A stretch of 64,000 bases of DNA from Rhizobium sp. BK376 (lineage in GTDB: Bacteria; Pseudomonadota; Alphaproteobacteria; Rhizobiales; Rhizobiaceae): contig NZ_SLZG01000023.1 in NCBI RefSeq assembly GCF_004341625.1, positions 1 to 64,000 of the forward strand. The letters are read 5' to 3'. Below, piece by piece: positions 8,836 to 17,448 of this stretch. Every line of letters begins with the position of its first letter. Position 1 is the stretch's first letter. The notes beneath the pieces were generated by a model. The model did no database searches, had not been told where the DNA came from, and saw only the letters and a list, made by a program, of their open reading frames with translations. Both the position numbers and the translations under genes were made by a program.

Positions 8836-10155
8836 TCAACTCGACGGCGCTATCCTTTCAAGTCGCTTGTCATGCCCGACAAGGAGCAACACGATTCCCC
8901 CGAGAAGAGGTCCTGCCGCCAGGGCGAGCAGCGCAACGCTGGTGCTGCCGCTGGCATCGCGCACGGCGCCGTAGACCGAAGGCCCGATCCAGCCGCCGAG
9001 ATTGCCGACGGCATTGATCATGGCGATCCCGCCGGCGGCGGCCGTGCCGGTCAGCATCGTGCCGGGGATAGACCAGAAGCATGGTGCAAAGGACTGGTTT
9101 CCGATGACAGCGATGGTGAGCACGATCATCAATATGACCGGGTGATCCCCACCGACGAATTTACAGATCAACATGGCCGCCGCAACAATGAACATCGTCG
9201 AGCTCGCATGCCAGACGCGCTCGCCGCTGCGGTCGGAGCTGTAACCCCACAAGATCATCGCCACAAAACCGAAGATATAGGGGATGGCGGCCACCGGCCC
9301 GATCCAGTCCTTGCTGACACCGAGGCCTTTGACGATGAGCGGCATGAAGAAGACGAGACCATAGCCGGCATACTGATGCCCAAGTTCCACGAATGTGAGG
9401 AGCCATACCTTCGTATTGCTAAAGGCTGCCTTCAGCGTGAAGGTCTGCACCGATTCCTGCTGCACTCGTTCCGTGGCCAGGCGCGCCTCGAGCCAATCTT
9501 GCGACTTCTTGTCCAGCCAGCGGGCTTGGCCGGGACGGTCGGTCAACTGCCAGAGGATAAGGGCTCCGGTGACAATCGACGGCACCGCTTCGACAACAAA
9601 TAGCCATTGCCATCCGGCAAGTCCAAGATAGCCGTCGAGATGCATGAGCAGGCCGCCGATCGGGGGGCCCAGGATCTGCGAAATGACACCTGCCGACATG
9701 AACCAGGCGACGACCCGACTACGATATCTTGCTGGAAACCACCACGTAATATAGATGAGCACCCCCGGAAAGAACCCAGCCTCCGCCAGTCCCAAGAAGA
9801 AGCGAACGGTATAAAAGCTCCAGCCGTTCCACACAAAGGCTGTCAGCGCCGACACGATCCCCCAGGTCACAAGGATGCGGGTCAACCAGACGCGAGCACC
9901 AAAGCGGTCGAGGACCAGGTTACTCGGGATCTCAGCGAGCAGGTAGCCGAAGAAGAAAATGCCCGCTCCAAACCCGAACTCGGCGTTGGAAAAGTTCAGT
10001 GCCGGGCTCATTGTTGTCGCTGCCATGCCGATATTGGCGCGATCCAGGCTGGCACAGAAATAGCCGAGCATCAGGATCGGCACCAACCTCCAGGTGACCT
10101 TTCGCATCGTCTGGCGTTCGATTGTACTTGTGTCGGGCGGTGGGGCCGCATCCAT
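8836..10155 (-). CDS. MFS transporter, anion:cation symporter type
   Basis: A 439-residue major facilitator with about 12 hydrophobic segments. The block SLDRANIGMAATTM after the first helix and the loop GARVWLTRILVTWG are typical of the ACS family that carries hexuronates, tartrate, phthalate and similar organic acids. It lies 80 bases after the enolase-superfamily gene on the same strand, and the two are probably transcribed together from the palindrome-containing promoter at 11.36 kb. A carrier of a sugar acid paired with a sugar-acid dehydratase-like enzyme is a common arrangement. The exact substrate is unknown. Confidence 0.88.
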   Translation of the reverse strand: MDAAPPPDTSTIERQTMRKVTWRLVPILMLGYFCASLDRANIGMAATTMSPALNFSNAEFGFGAGIFFFGYLLAEIPSNLVLDRFGARVWLTRILVTWGIVSALTAFVWNGWSFYTVRFFLGLAEAGFFPGVLIYITWWFPARYRSRVVAWFMSAGVISQILGPPIGGLLMHLDGYLGLAGWQWLFVVEAVPSIVTGALILWQLTDRPGQARWLDKKSQDWLEARLATERVQQESVQTFTLKAAFSNTKVWLLTFVELGHQYAGYGLVFFMPLIVKGLGVSKDWIGPVAAIPYIFGFVAMILWGYSSDRSGERVWHASSTMFIVAAAMLICKFVGGDHPVILMIVLTIAVIGNQSFAPCFWSIPGTMLTGTAAAGGIAMINAVGNLGGWIGPSVYGAVRDASGSTSVALLALAAGPLLGGIVLLLVGHDKRLERIAPSS

Positions 10156-10235
10156 ATCTCATCTCCCATATGTTTCGATTCACTCTGCCGCGGGCTCTCG
10201 TCCCACGCCTCCCCCAGGGACGCGACGAGAGGGCT

Positions 10236-11345
10236 TCAGCGCACCCGCAGTTGCTCCAGCGCCGTCTCGTCGATGTCGATCCCCAGCCCTGATGCGGTCG
10301 GCAAATGGAACAGGCCGTCCATCGGTTTCGGTGCATTGGCGAAAATTGCGTGACGTCGCGAACTCGGATCGTCGAGCTCGCAAGGTTTGGTGGCATGGAG
10401 CTGCGTCGCGCAAACGTGAAGGTTTGCCAGATGTCCTATGGTTGGCTGGGTCTGGTGTGGCACAAGTTCGACGCCATGTGCCTGACAAAGGGCGGCGCAA
10501 CGCAGAAGGCCGGTGATGCCACCCATCTTCACGATGTCGGGCTGAACCATGCGAACACCCGATTCAATCAGATCGACGATTGCGGCTGAAGTGTAACTCT
10601 GTTCGCCGGCTGACACGGTAATGTCGAGTTTCTGGGCAAGCGCCCCGAGCTCACGCGGATGATAGTGCTGGAGCGGCTCTTCGAACCACCAGTATCCGAG
10701 CTCTTCCAAGGCCCGGCCAACGCGAACGGCACCTCCGAAGGAAAGACCGTTGTTGGCATCGAAAGCGAGCGGAAAATCGTCGCCGACCAGACGCCGCACG
10801 GCGCGGGCCTTTTCGATGTCGCCGGCTATGTCTTGATCGAGCTTTGTTCGGTCATTGTCGAAGCGAATCTTGATCGCGGCAGGATTGTCGCGCATTCGCG
10901 CTTCGACAATGCGGCAGACTTCGTCAACTGTTCTCTGGCCTACGCTGTTGCGGCCGATCGAGGCATAGAAGGGCAGGGATGTCCGCCAGGCCCCCCCGAT
11001 CAGTTTGTAGATCGGCTGACCGAGCAGTTTTCCCTTGAGATCCCACAGCGCAATGTCGATTGCCGCCAGGGCGCCGGTGAGTGCTCCTTCCGGGCCAAGC
11101 TTTACGAGGCGATGGAGGAGCCGGTCCTGGAGGACGGCATGGTCCAGGGGATCCGCGCCAACGAGGGTAGATGCTATGTCGTTGTCGATGATGGAAAGGG
11201 ACGCACGCCCCCCTTGCATCGGAGAGGCTTCACCAATGCCAACCAGACCGTCGTCGGCATGGATGCGCACAAATGCGCTGCGCATCGCCGGCTGATCATC
11301 CGGCGACCATTGGATCTGAAAAGTTTCAACGCGCTCAATCTTCAC
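10236..11345 (-). CDS. Enolase superfamily enzyme, mandelate racemase-like
   Basis: A 369-residue mandelate racemase/muconate lactonizing enzyme. The capping domain fills the first 125 residues. The barrel shows a KIR catalytic motif (AAIKIRFDND), then the metal ligands in LAFDANNG, WFEEPL and SAGEQSY, and a D...H pair made by QPDIVKMGG and VPHQTQPTIG. The D-H pair puts it in the mandelate racemase subgroup, most of whose bacterial members are acid-sugar dehydratases. Its neighbours are an organic-acid MFS carrier and a divergent GntR regulator, which fits sugar-acid catabolism. Specificity cannot be read from sequence. Confidence 0.88.
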   Translation of the reverse strand: MKIERVETFQIQWSPDDQPAMRSAFVRIHADDGLVGIGEASPMQGGRASLSIIDNDIASTLVGADPLDHAVLQDRLLHRLVKLGPEGALTGALAAIDIALWDLKGKLLGQPIYKLIGGAWRTSLPFYASIGRNSVGQRTVDEVCRIVEARMRDNPAAIKIRFDNDRTKLDQDIAGDIEKARAVRRLVGDDFPLAFDANNGLSFGGAVRVGRALEELGYWWFEEPLQHYHPRELGALAQKLDITVSAGEQSYTSAAIVDLIESGVRMVQPDIVKMGGITGLLRCAALCQAHGVELVPHQTQPTIGHLANLHVCATQLHATKPCELDDPSSRRHAIFANAPKPMDGLFHLPTASGLGIDIDETALEQLRVR

Positions 11346-11364
11346 GGCTCTCGCTCCATATTAT

Positions 11365-11380
11365 AGATTATATATAATCT
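11365..11380. promoter_or_regulatory. Perfect palindrome, likely GntR operator
   Basis: The 16-base sequence AGATTATATATAATCT is a perfect palindrome in the 92-base gap between the enolase-superfamily gene and the divergent GntR gene. Its position about 20 bases before one start and 58 before the other fits an operator that silences both genes. FCD-type GntR proteins commonly bind AT-rich palindromes like this. Confidence 0.6.
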
Positions 11381-11437
11381 TTTTTCGATAATGAGATCAA
11401 GTGTCGAGGTATAGCAAGTCACGAAAGGGAGATTTCG

Positions 11438-12133
11438 GTGCTGGACAACATGGAAAGAGAGTTCGACGCCCTTGGCGTCCCCAACTATCAGCGCGTCCGC
11501 GATGCGATGCGTGCAGACATCGCCCGTGGAAATCTTGCGCCGAACGCCCACCTGAAAATCAATGATCTCGCAGCCCGTTACCGCCTGAGCCCGGCGCCAA
11601 TTCGCGAAGCATTGGCGCAGTTGGCGGCAGAGGGTTGGGTGGTTATTCACCCAAACCGAGGCGCATGGGTAAGGGTGATCGACGAAGCCTTCCTACAGGA
11701 TTTGAACGAAATCCGGATCGCCCTGGAATCCTATATCACCGGCCAGGCGGCCGCCGTTGCGACACCTGCCCAGATCGAACTGCTGGACCAGATTGAATCT
11801 GATTACGAACGGGCCCTCTCCATCGCGGGGCCGACGGACACTGGTCGTCTCGTTCAGCTGAATGCTGCGCTTCATGATGCGATCAAAGCCATCCGCCCCA
11901 ATCTGGAGGCCAAGGCGCTCATGCAGCGCCATAGCATCTTTTTCAATACGATGAGAGTGGCATGGGGCTATGGTGACTATCGCCCGCATCAGATTGCGGA
12001 AGAGCATCGACGTTTGATTGAGGCGTTTCGAAAAAACGATGGCGCTTTGGCAGAGCGTATCTGCAGGGAGCATATCGCCCACGCCATGCAAGACCTTTTG
12101 AGCCTTTGGCGAACACGAAACGGCCGGTCGTAG
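11438..12133 (+). CDS. GntR family regulator with FCD domain
   Basis: A 231-residue FadR-type regulator. The winged helix includes INDLAARYRLSPAPIREALAQL, and the FCD domain has the pattern LNAALHDAI, followed by HRRLIEAF near the end. I use the GTG at 11438 because AAAGGGAGA lies six bases upstream; an ATG twelve bases later is possible. It is transcribed away from the enolase-superfamily/MFS pair across a perfect palindrome, so it probably represses that pair and itself. A strong terminator follows its stop. Confidence 0.9.
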   Translation: MLDNMEREFDALGVPNYQRVRDAMRADIARGNLAPNAHLKINDLAARYRLSPAPIREALAQLAAEGWVVIHPNRGAWVRVIDEAFLQDLNEIRIALESYITGQAAAVATPAQIELLDQIESDYERALSIAGPTDTGRLVQLNAALHDAIKAIRPNLEAKALMQRHSIFFNTMRVAWGYGDYRPHQIAEEHRRLIEAFRKNDGALAERICREHIAHAMQDLLSLWRTRNGRS

Positions 12134-12141
12134 ACGACGTG

Positions 12142-12180
12142 TACCGGTTCGCTCGAGCGAACCGGTAGCTGCTTATTTTA
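12142..12180 (+). terminator. Rho-independent terminator after GntR gene
   Basis: A perfect 26-base palindrome at 12142-12167, centred on CTCGAG and closed by TACCGGTTCG arms, is followed by GCTTATTTTA. It begins eight bases after the stop codon of the GntR gene. Confidence 0.75.
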
Positions 12181-12348
12181 TCCTTTCCGACCGAGCGCAG
12201 CGCCATGGGTCGACCGCGGGCATGAAGATCGCGGGGAGCATCCATCAACCATCCTATCTTGAACGAAACAGCCGGTTTGGTTTAGGGCTTGTGCGGGCGT
12301 ATCGCCATTGCCGACAATGGCCCGAAGGAGATTGGAGTAAGCCGGCAA

Positions 12349-13305
12349 TTATGCCTTTCTTTCTGCCAATCTGCGTAAGAGTAAATCTTCTCTGTCTTCT
12401 ATTGGTGCAAGGCGAAAGCGGTGACCATGAAGCCCGGCAATCTTTGCGGGAAAGGATATCAGCCGTCCGTCTTCCGAACCCCGCGCTAGCGACGTGACGA
12501 AGATGCGGTCCATGCTTTTGCCGCCGAAACAGATCATCGAGGGAGACGATACGGGAAGGTTGATTTTTTCAACGAGGTCACCGGTCGCTGAAAACCTGTT
12601 CAAGCAGCCGGCTGAAGCTCCCGCGCTCCAATAGTAACCCTGGCTATCGACGGTTCCGCCATCCGGTCGTCCATCCGTTTCCGAGAGGCGGGCGATGATG
12701 TGGTTATTCGAAAGACTGCCCTCGACTGGATCGTAGTCGAAGACCTGCAGGAGCTGGCCGCGACTGTCGGAGTGGAACATGCGTCGTCCATCTGCGGACC
12801 ACGCAAGGCCGTTGGATGTGTAAAGACCGTCAATCATGCGGGTACAGTGCCCGTCAGGATCAATGCGGTAGAGCGCAGCGTCCGGCCTGCGCGGGTCAGA
12901 GAGATTCATGCTGCCAACCCAGAAGCGGCCTTCGGGACTGGCCTTGCCGTCGTTCAGCCTGTTGCCGGCGCGTTCGGGCTCGGGGGTTGCAAACAAAGTC
13001 AGCGTGCCCGTGGCAAGGTCGAACAGATAGACGCCACTACGCAACGCCACAATCGCGCCCCCCCCCTCGCAGAGCGCGAAACTGCCTATGTCCTCCGGCA
13101 TTCTCCATCTGTCGGTTTCGCCGGTTTGCGGATCGGTGCGGATCAGAGCGGGATCGAACATGTCGACCAACCAGATGCAACTTGTCTCAGCATCCCAGAA
13201 CGGGCTTTCCGGTGCTGTCAGGCCGCGAAGATGTGTCTCGCAGGTCTCCAAATGGGTGTATGCGACACCCAAATCGTCCGCAGGGTCAGAGAACCGAGGC
13301 ATCAC
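12349..13305 (-). CDS. SMP-30/gluconolactonase family protein
   Basis: A 318-residue six-bladed beta-propeller lactonase. The metal-site motifs are visible: SPFWDAETSCIWLVD near residue 37, NRLNDGKASPEGRFWVGSM in the middle, and SNGLAWSADGRRMFHSDS for the third and fourth ligands. Such enzymes open sugar lactones to aldonic acids using calcium or zinc. It lies 59 bases after the SorC regulator and looks like the last gene of the minus-strand ABC operon. That would give the pathway a lactone-hydrolysing step. Which lactone is hydrolysed is unknown. Confidence 0.87.
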   Translation of the reverse strand: MMPRFSDPADDLGVAYTHLETCETHLRGLTAPESPFWDAETSCIWLVDMFDPALIRTDPQTGETDRWRMPEDIGSFALCEGGGAIVALRSGVYLFDLATGTLTLFATPEPERAGNRLNDGKASPEGRFWVGSMNLSDPRRPDAALYRIDPDGHCTRMIDGLYTSNGLAWSADGRRMFHSDSRGQLLQVFDYDPVEGSLSNNHIIARLSETDGRPDGGTVDSQGYYWSAGASAGCLNRFSATGDLVEKINLPVSSPSMICFGGKSMDRIFVTSLARGSEDGRLISFPAKIAGLHGHRFRLAPIEDREDLLLRRLAERKA

Positions 13306-13364
13306 ATTATCCTTTGCGGTAGTTCGCCTTTCCGTGTGCGATCAGCGCAGCCGGCAGGCACAGG

Positions 13365-14342
13365 CTAGGTTTTGGTCGCGTCGTCGAGAGCGATGACAGC
13401 CGCAGCATTGGCAAGGGAGGTCGCCAGCGTATTAATCGCCCCTGTCCGCAGCGCCCCCAGGATGATGGCCGTCTTCGTTGCTTCGGAGGCAATAGCTATC
13501 ACGTTGTTTATGTTACGTAATTCCTGAAGGCCGAGACCTATAACCCTGCCTTCGATCATGCCGCCAAGGCTGCGGCCGTCGATCGAGATGAAATCGTGCC
13601 CCATCACATCGCCGACGGTTCCGGCAACGCGGGCCTGGGTGAGTTCCTGTGGGGTGAAAAGACCCATGCGAATGAGATTGCTGTCTTCCGAGAGGTCGCC
13701 GAGTCCGACCAGCGCGACATCGGCGCGCCGCGCACAGTCGAGCGTCTCCTTGACCGTCTCGTTGCGCAACAGTGCTTCCTTCAGCTCGCGCGTTGCAACG
13801 ATCGCCGGCGCATAGAGCGTCTTTGCATGTCCGCCGAAGCGCTGCTCGAGACGGCGGGCGATGTGATCCGGATTGAGCGCGGCTGCACCATGCACGGAAC
13901 CCCCGATCGAGGGCGCGAATAACAGCTTGCGCGGGGTTGCCGAACTCGGCGCCTCGGTGATCGAGGCGACGTTTCGTCCCATGCCGACAGCGACCGTCAT
14001 GCCATCCGTCAGAATCTGGTCAAGATAGGCAGCCACCAACGCGCCAGTGGTGTTGCGCTGCTCCTCTTCAGTGGGCTGATTGATGGCCACAAGAAGCTTG
14101 TTCAGGCCGAAGCGCCGCTGGAACTCTGCCTCGAATTTCCATGCGAGGTTGGGGTTGGCGCGCACTTGAATGCTGACGATCCCCATTTCCCGCGCACGCT
14201 TCAAAACCCTGCTGATCCGAGAGCGGGACATGTTGTACCGGCGCGCCAGATCCTCCTGCGTCACCTCCTGCAGGTAATAAAGCGCTGCTATTTCAGTCGA
14301 CTGATCGATATCTAAATCATTCATCGTCGTTGCTTTGGCCAT
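13365..14342 (-). CDS. SorC/DeoR-type sugar-binding regulator
   Basis: A 325-residue regulator. The N-terminal helix-turn-helix (TQEDLARRYNMSRSRISRVL) is followed by the SorC sugar-binding domain with KLLFAPSIGGSVHG and DVALVGLGDL. Family members bind phosphosugars or sugars and act as tetramers. I start it at the ATG at 14342 (MAKATT), 37 bases after the PfkB kinase stop; the open frame runs further upstream only into the kinase gene. It sits inside the ABC operon it probably controls. A second SorC domain occurs in the fusion protein at 22.0-24.1 kb, so the region has two related sensors. Confidence 0.88.
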   Translation of the reverse strand: MAKATTMNDLDIDQSTEIAALYYLQEVTQEDLARRYNMSRSRISRVLKRAREMGIVSIQVRANPNLAWKFEAEFQRRFGLNKLLVAINQPTEEEQRNTTGALVAAYLDQILTDGMTVAVGMGRNVASITEAPSSATPRKLLFAPSIGGSVHGAAALNPDHIARRLEQRFGGHAKTLYAPAIVATRELKEALLRNETVKETLDCARRADVALVGLGDLSEDSNLIRMGLFTPQELTQARVAGTVGDVMGHDFISIDGRSLGGMIEGRVIGLGLQELRNINNVIAIASEATKTAIILGALRTGAINTLATSLANAAAVIALDDATKT

Positions 14343-14379
14343 CTGACTGCATCCCTCGGGGAAAGAGGATGCCGGGGTA

Positions 14380-15282
14380 TCAGAAATCGGTCGAAAAAGA
14401 CAAGATATCGGTAAGCCGGGGGATGGAGGTCTGCGCCCCTGGCAATGTGCAGGCCAGGCTTCCCGCGACGATACCCCGCCGTACGGCGGTTGCAAAATCG
14501 CTTCCCGCGTCCAATGCGGCTGCAAATGCTCCGACGAAACTGTCGCCCGCGCTGGTCGTATCCACCGCGGTTACTTTCGGGGCAGGAATTTCCAGATGCG
14601 CACCCTGATGCCATGCCTGCGCTCCCTTGGGACCGAGCGTGACGATGGTGCTGCAGCCATAGGCGCGATGCAGGGCTTCGGCAGCCTCTGTCGGCTGGCC
14701 TACGGAAAGGCCGACGGACTCTGCGACGATCATGGCCTCATGTTCGTTGACCACGAGGACGTCGAGCTCTCTCAGCGTCTCCTCGGGAACGCGTTGTGCG
14801 GGGGCGGCGTTCAGCACGACCCTCGCACCGCGGCGGCGCGCCAACGCGACGGCCGCGAAATTTTCCGGCAGTGTCACTTCCATCTGCAGAACCAGCGTGT
14901 CCTGCGATCCGAATTCGAGCGCTTCAAGCTGGCTCACCCGGGTATCGAGATTGGCGCCGGCTGCGGCAATCACCGTATTCTCACCATCGGCGGCGACTGT
15001 CACGAGACAAAGACCTGTTGTGCGGTCTGAGCGCGCAACATGCGAGAGGTCGACACCTTCGGCCCGCAGCAGCGCGGTCGCCAGTTCGGCATGCTCATCC
15101 CGTCCAACCGTGGCCACGTGGACGACCTTCGCTCCGGAGCGGGCAGCCGCCAGCGCCTGGTTGCCGCCCTTCGATCCGGGCACCAGCGCATAGCTCGGAC
15201 AGGCAAGAGACTCACCGGGCGAGGGAATGCGGGGAACATTTGTCACGAGATCGAGCGCGACAGATCCAAAGATGACGATCAT
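14380..15282 (-). CDS. PfkB family carbohydrate kinase (ribokinase-like)
   Basis: A 300-residue sugar kinase. It begins MIVIFGSVALDLVTNV, has the PfkB signature 1 region PGSKGGNQALAAARSGAKV near residues 35-53, and the catalytic signature DTTSAGDSFVGAFAAAL near the C terminus with the base Asp in SAGDS. It uses ATP to phosphorylate a pentose, hexose or nucleoside-like sugar. I choose the start at 15282, which gives the normal family N terminus. It lies between the ABC binding protein and SorC genes in the operon, so it may phosphorylate the imported sugar. D-ribose is possible but unproven. Confidence 0.88.
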   Translation of the reverse strand: MIVIFGSVALDLVTNVPRIPSPGESLACPSYALVPGSKGGNQALAAARSGAKVVHVATVGRDEHAELATALLRAEGVDLSHVARSDRTTGLCLVTVAADGENTVIAAAGANLDTRVSQLEALEFGSQDTLVLQMEVTLPENFAAVALARRRGARVVLNAAPAQRVPEETLRELDVLVVNEHEAMIVAESVGLSVGQPTEAAEALHRAYGCSTIVTLGPKGAQAWHQGAHLEIPAPKVTAVDTTSAGDSFVGAFAAALDAGSDFATAVRRGIVAGSLACTLPGAQTSIPRLTDILSFSTDF

Positions 15283-15338
15283 GGCCTTTACCTTTTGCGG
15301 AGGTCGACCCGGATGGTCCGGGTCGACCGATTTAGCCA

Positions 15339-16331
15339 CTACTTGTTGCGGAACTTCAGCAACGCGTCGACGTTCTGTGCGGTGACGGGAGTCCACGGAA
15401 CGTTGTAGTTGGCGGACTTGCCATCGGCAAACGGCATGTCCGGATACTGCTTCCAGACGTCCGACTGCGGCTGATAGCTAGGATCAGCCAGCTTTGCGGC
15501 AACGTCGAGCGAGCCCATTGCCTGCGCACGCGCATCCTGCAGGATGGAGGTCATCTCGCCGGCCTTGACAGCCAGCAGGGCGTCAGTGATGCCATCGATA
15601 CCAGCGATTGCGAAATCGCTGACATTCAGGCCCTGGCCCTTGATGGCTTCGATCGCGCCGAGCGCCATTTCATCATTCTGGCCAATGACACCGTTGATCT
15701 GGCCCGGGTAGCGGGTCAGCCAGTTTTCCATCAGAGCCTGTGCTTCCGCACGCGACCAGTTGGCGGTCTTGGTCTCGAGAACCTTGACGTTCGGGCATTC
15801 GGCAAGTGCCTTGTCGTTGCCCTGGCTGCGCTGGATCTGTGCGGAGATGCCGATCGGACCCTGGATGACGACGACGTTGCCCTTGCAGCCGATCTTGTCG
15901 AGCACGGTCTTGGCTTCCATGTAGCCCGACAGCGTGTCGTCAGAGCCGACATACGACGACAGCAGGTCGGTGTTGGCCTTGGTGTTCGTGCCGACGACCG
16001 GTATTTTCGCGTCATGGGCCATCTTGACGGCAGTCGCGCCGGCATCGGCGTCGATCGGAGCGAAGATGATTGCGTTGTACTTCTGGCTGATCATCGTCGA
16101 GAACTGATCCTGCTGGACCAGCGGATCGTAGCGGCCGTCGAACACGGTCACCTGGACCTTGCCGCTCTTAACGGCTGGGCTTTCCTGGACGGCGGCGGCC
16201 CACAGCTGCATGAACTCGGCCTTGAGGCCGTAGAGCGATACGCCGACCTTGATGGGGTCTGCGGCGCTCGCGAAGCTGGTCAACGCCGACAGTGCAAGCG
16301 CGCTGACGATGCCAAGTTTAAGAAGTTTCAT
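15339..16331 (-). CDS. Sugar ABC transporter periplasmic binding protein
   Basis: A 330-residue Peripla_BP_4 receptor with a clear signal peptide ending SFASA before ADPIKVGVSLYG. The mature protein shows VFDGRYDPLVQQDQ, IIFAPIDADAG and VIGQNDEMALGAIEA, the usual strand and hinge motifs of RbsB-like receptors. It works with the permease at 16389-17402 and the ATPase at 17449-18960. The gap of 57 bases to the permease contains a GGGAGGAA ribosome site. Its ligand is likely a sugar or polyol that feeds the kinases and dehydrogenase encoded around it. Confidence 0.9.
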   Translation of the reverse strand: MKLLKLGIVSALALSALTSFASAADPIKVGVSLYGLKAEFMQLWAAAVQESPAVKSGKVQVTVFDGRYDPLVQQDQFSTMISQKYNAIIFAPIDADAGATAVKMAHDAKIPVVGTNTKANTDLLSSYVGSDDTLSGYMEAKTVLDKIGCKGNVVVIQGPIGISAQIQRSQGNDKALAECPNVKVLETKTANWSRAEAQALMENWLTRYPGQINGVIGQNDEMALGAIEAIKGQGLNVSDFAIAGIDGITDALLAVKAGEMTSILQDARAQAMGSLDVAAKLADPSYQPQSDVWKQYPDMPFADGKSANYNVPWTPVTAQNVDALLKFRNK

Positions 16332-16388
16332 TTCGGTTCCTCCCGTTGGGTTGCTGCGTGGATGGTAGGGGTGGGCGTTGCTGCCCGT

Positions 16389-17402
16389 TCACTCGGCCTC
16401 TTTTTGGCGAGAGCTGTCGATCATGACGGCCAGAACGATGATCAGGCCCTTGATGATCTGTTGGTAGTTTGAGTCGACCCCCAGGAGATCGAGCCCGTTG
16501 TTCATGACGGCGATGATCAGCGTCCCAAACAAGGTTCCGGTCACAGAGCCTGTGCCGCCGGAAAGGCTTGTGCCGCCGATGACGACTGCCGCGATGGCAT
16601 CCAGTTCGTAGGAGACGCCGGCCTGTGTCAGGCCCGATCCGGTGCGTGCTGCCAAAAGCAGGCCGGCCAGTGCCGCCGTGACGCCGGAGATCATGAATAC
16701 CGAAAGGCGAATGCGCGAAACCCGGATACCAGACGTGTTGGCTGCGCGCGGGTTGCCGCCGACCGCGTAGACATGCCGGCCGTAGCGCGTCTTGTTAAGC
16801 ACCCACCAGGAGACGGCGAAGACGACGAGCAGCACGATGATGGGAGCCGGAACGCCGAACACATGGCCAGTGCCCATCCACCGGAATTCCGGTGTCAGGC
16901 TGGGTACCGGCTTGCCGCCGGTATAGAGCATTGTGAGCCCTCGCGCAGAGGAGAGCATGCCCAGCGTGACGACGAAGGAAGGGACGCGGAAGCGCGTTAC
17001 GATCATGCCCGACACAGTGCCGCAGATGAGGCCGATGATAAGGCCGACGATGATCGAGACCAGCGCCGGGTAAGGCGTGCCCGGCACCCCCGCGACTGGT
17101 GACATCGTCGCGAAGCTCGCGCCGACGATGCCGGCAAGCGCCACGACCGAACCCACGGAAAGGTCTATGCCGCGCGTTAAGATCACGAAAGTCAGGCCGA
17201 TCGCCAGGATCCCGTTGATCGAAGACTGGCGCAGCATGTTCAGAAGATTCTGCGATGTCAGGAAGTAGGGAGAAATGACCGTCAGGAGGCCACAGAGCAC
17301 GAAGAAGGCAATGATGATGCCATAATCTCTTAAAAGGCGGCCGATCAGCGGAGCCGGCGATGCCTTCAGGCTGCTGCTGGCAGTTTGGTTCTGTGTATCC
17401 AT
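16389..17402 (-). CDS. Sugar ABC transporter permease (RbsC type)
   Basis: A 337-residue hydrophobic permease. The conserved LTRGIDLSVGSVVALAG segment and the GGTSLSGGTGSVTGT loop identify the RbsC family. I start it at 17402 (MDTQNQTASSS), 46 bases after the ATPase stop; the upstream extension of the frame has no family similarity. It forms the membrane channel of the importer whose ATPase is encoded just before it. Confidence 0.9.
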   Translation of the reverse strand: MDTQNQTASSSLKASPAPLIGRLLRDYGIIIAFFVLCGLLTVISPYFLTSQNLLNMLRQSSINGILAIGLTFVILTRGIDLSVGSVVALAGIVGASFATMSPVAGVPGTPYPALVSIIVGLIIGLICGTVSGMIVTRFRVPSFVVTLGMLSSARGLTMLYTGGKPVPSLTPEFRWMGTGHVFGVPAPIIVLLVVFAVSWWVLNKTRYGRHVYAVGGNPRAANTSGIRVSRIRLSVFMISGVTAALAGLLLAARTGSGLTQAGVSYELDAIAAVVIGGTSLSGGTGSVTGTLFGTLIIAVMNNGLDLLGVDSNYQQIIKGLIIVLAVMIDSSRQKEAE

Positions 17403-17448
17403 CGTCCTATTCCACTTTGTTCTCTGGGTGCCCTGCCGGTGACCTGCC

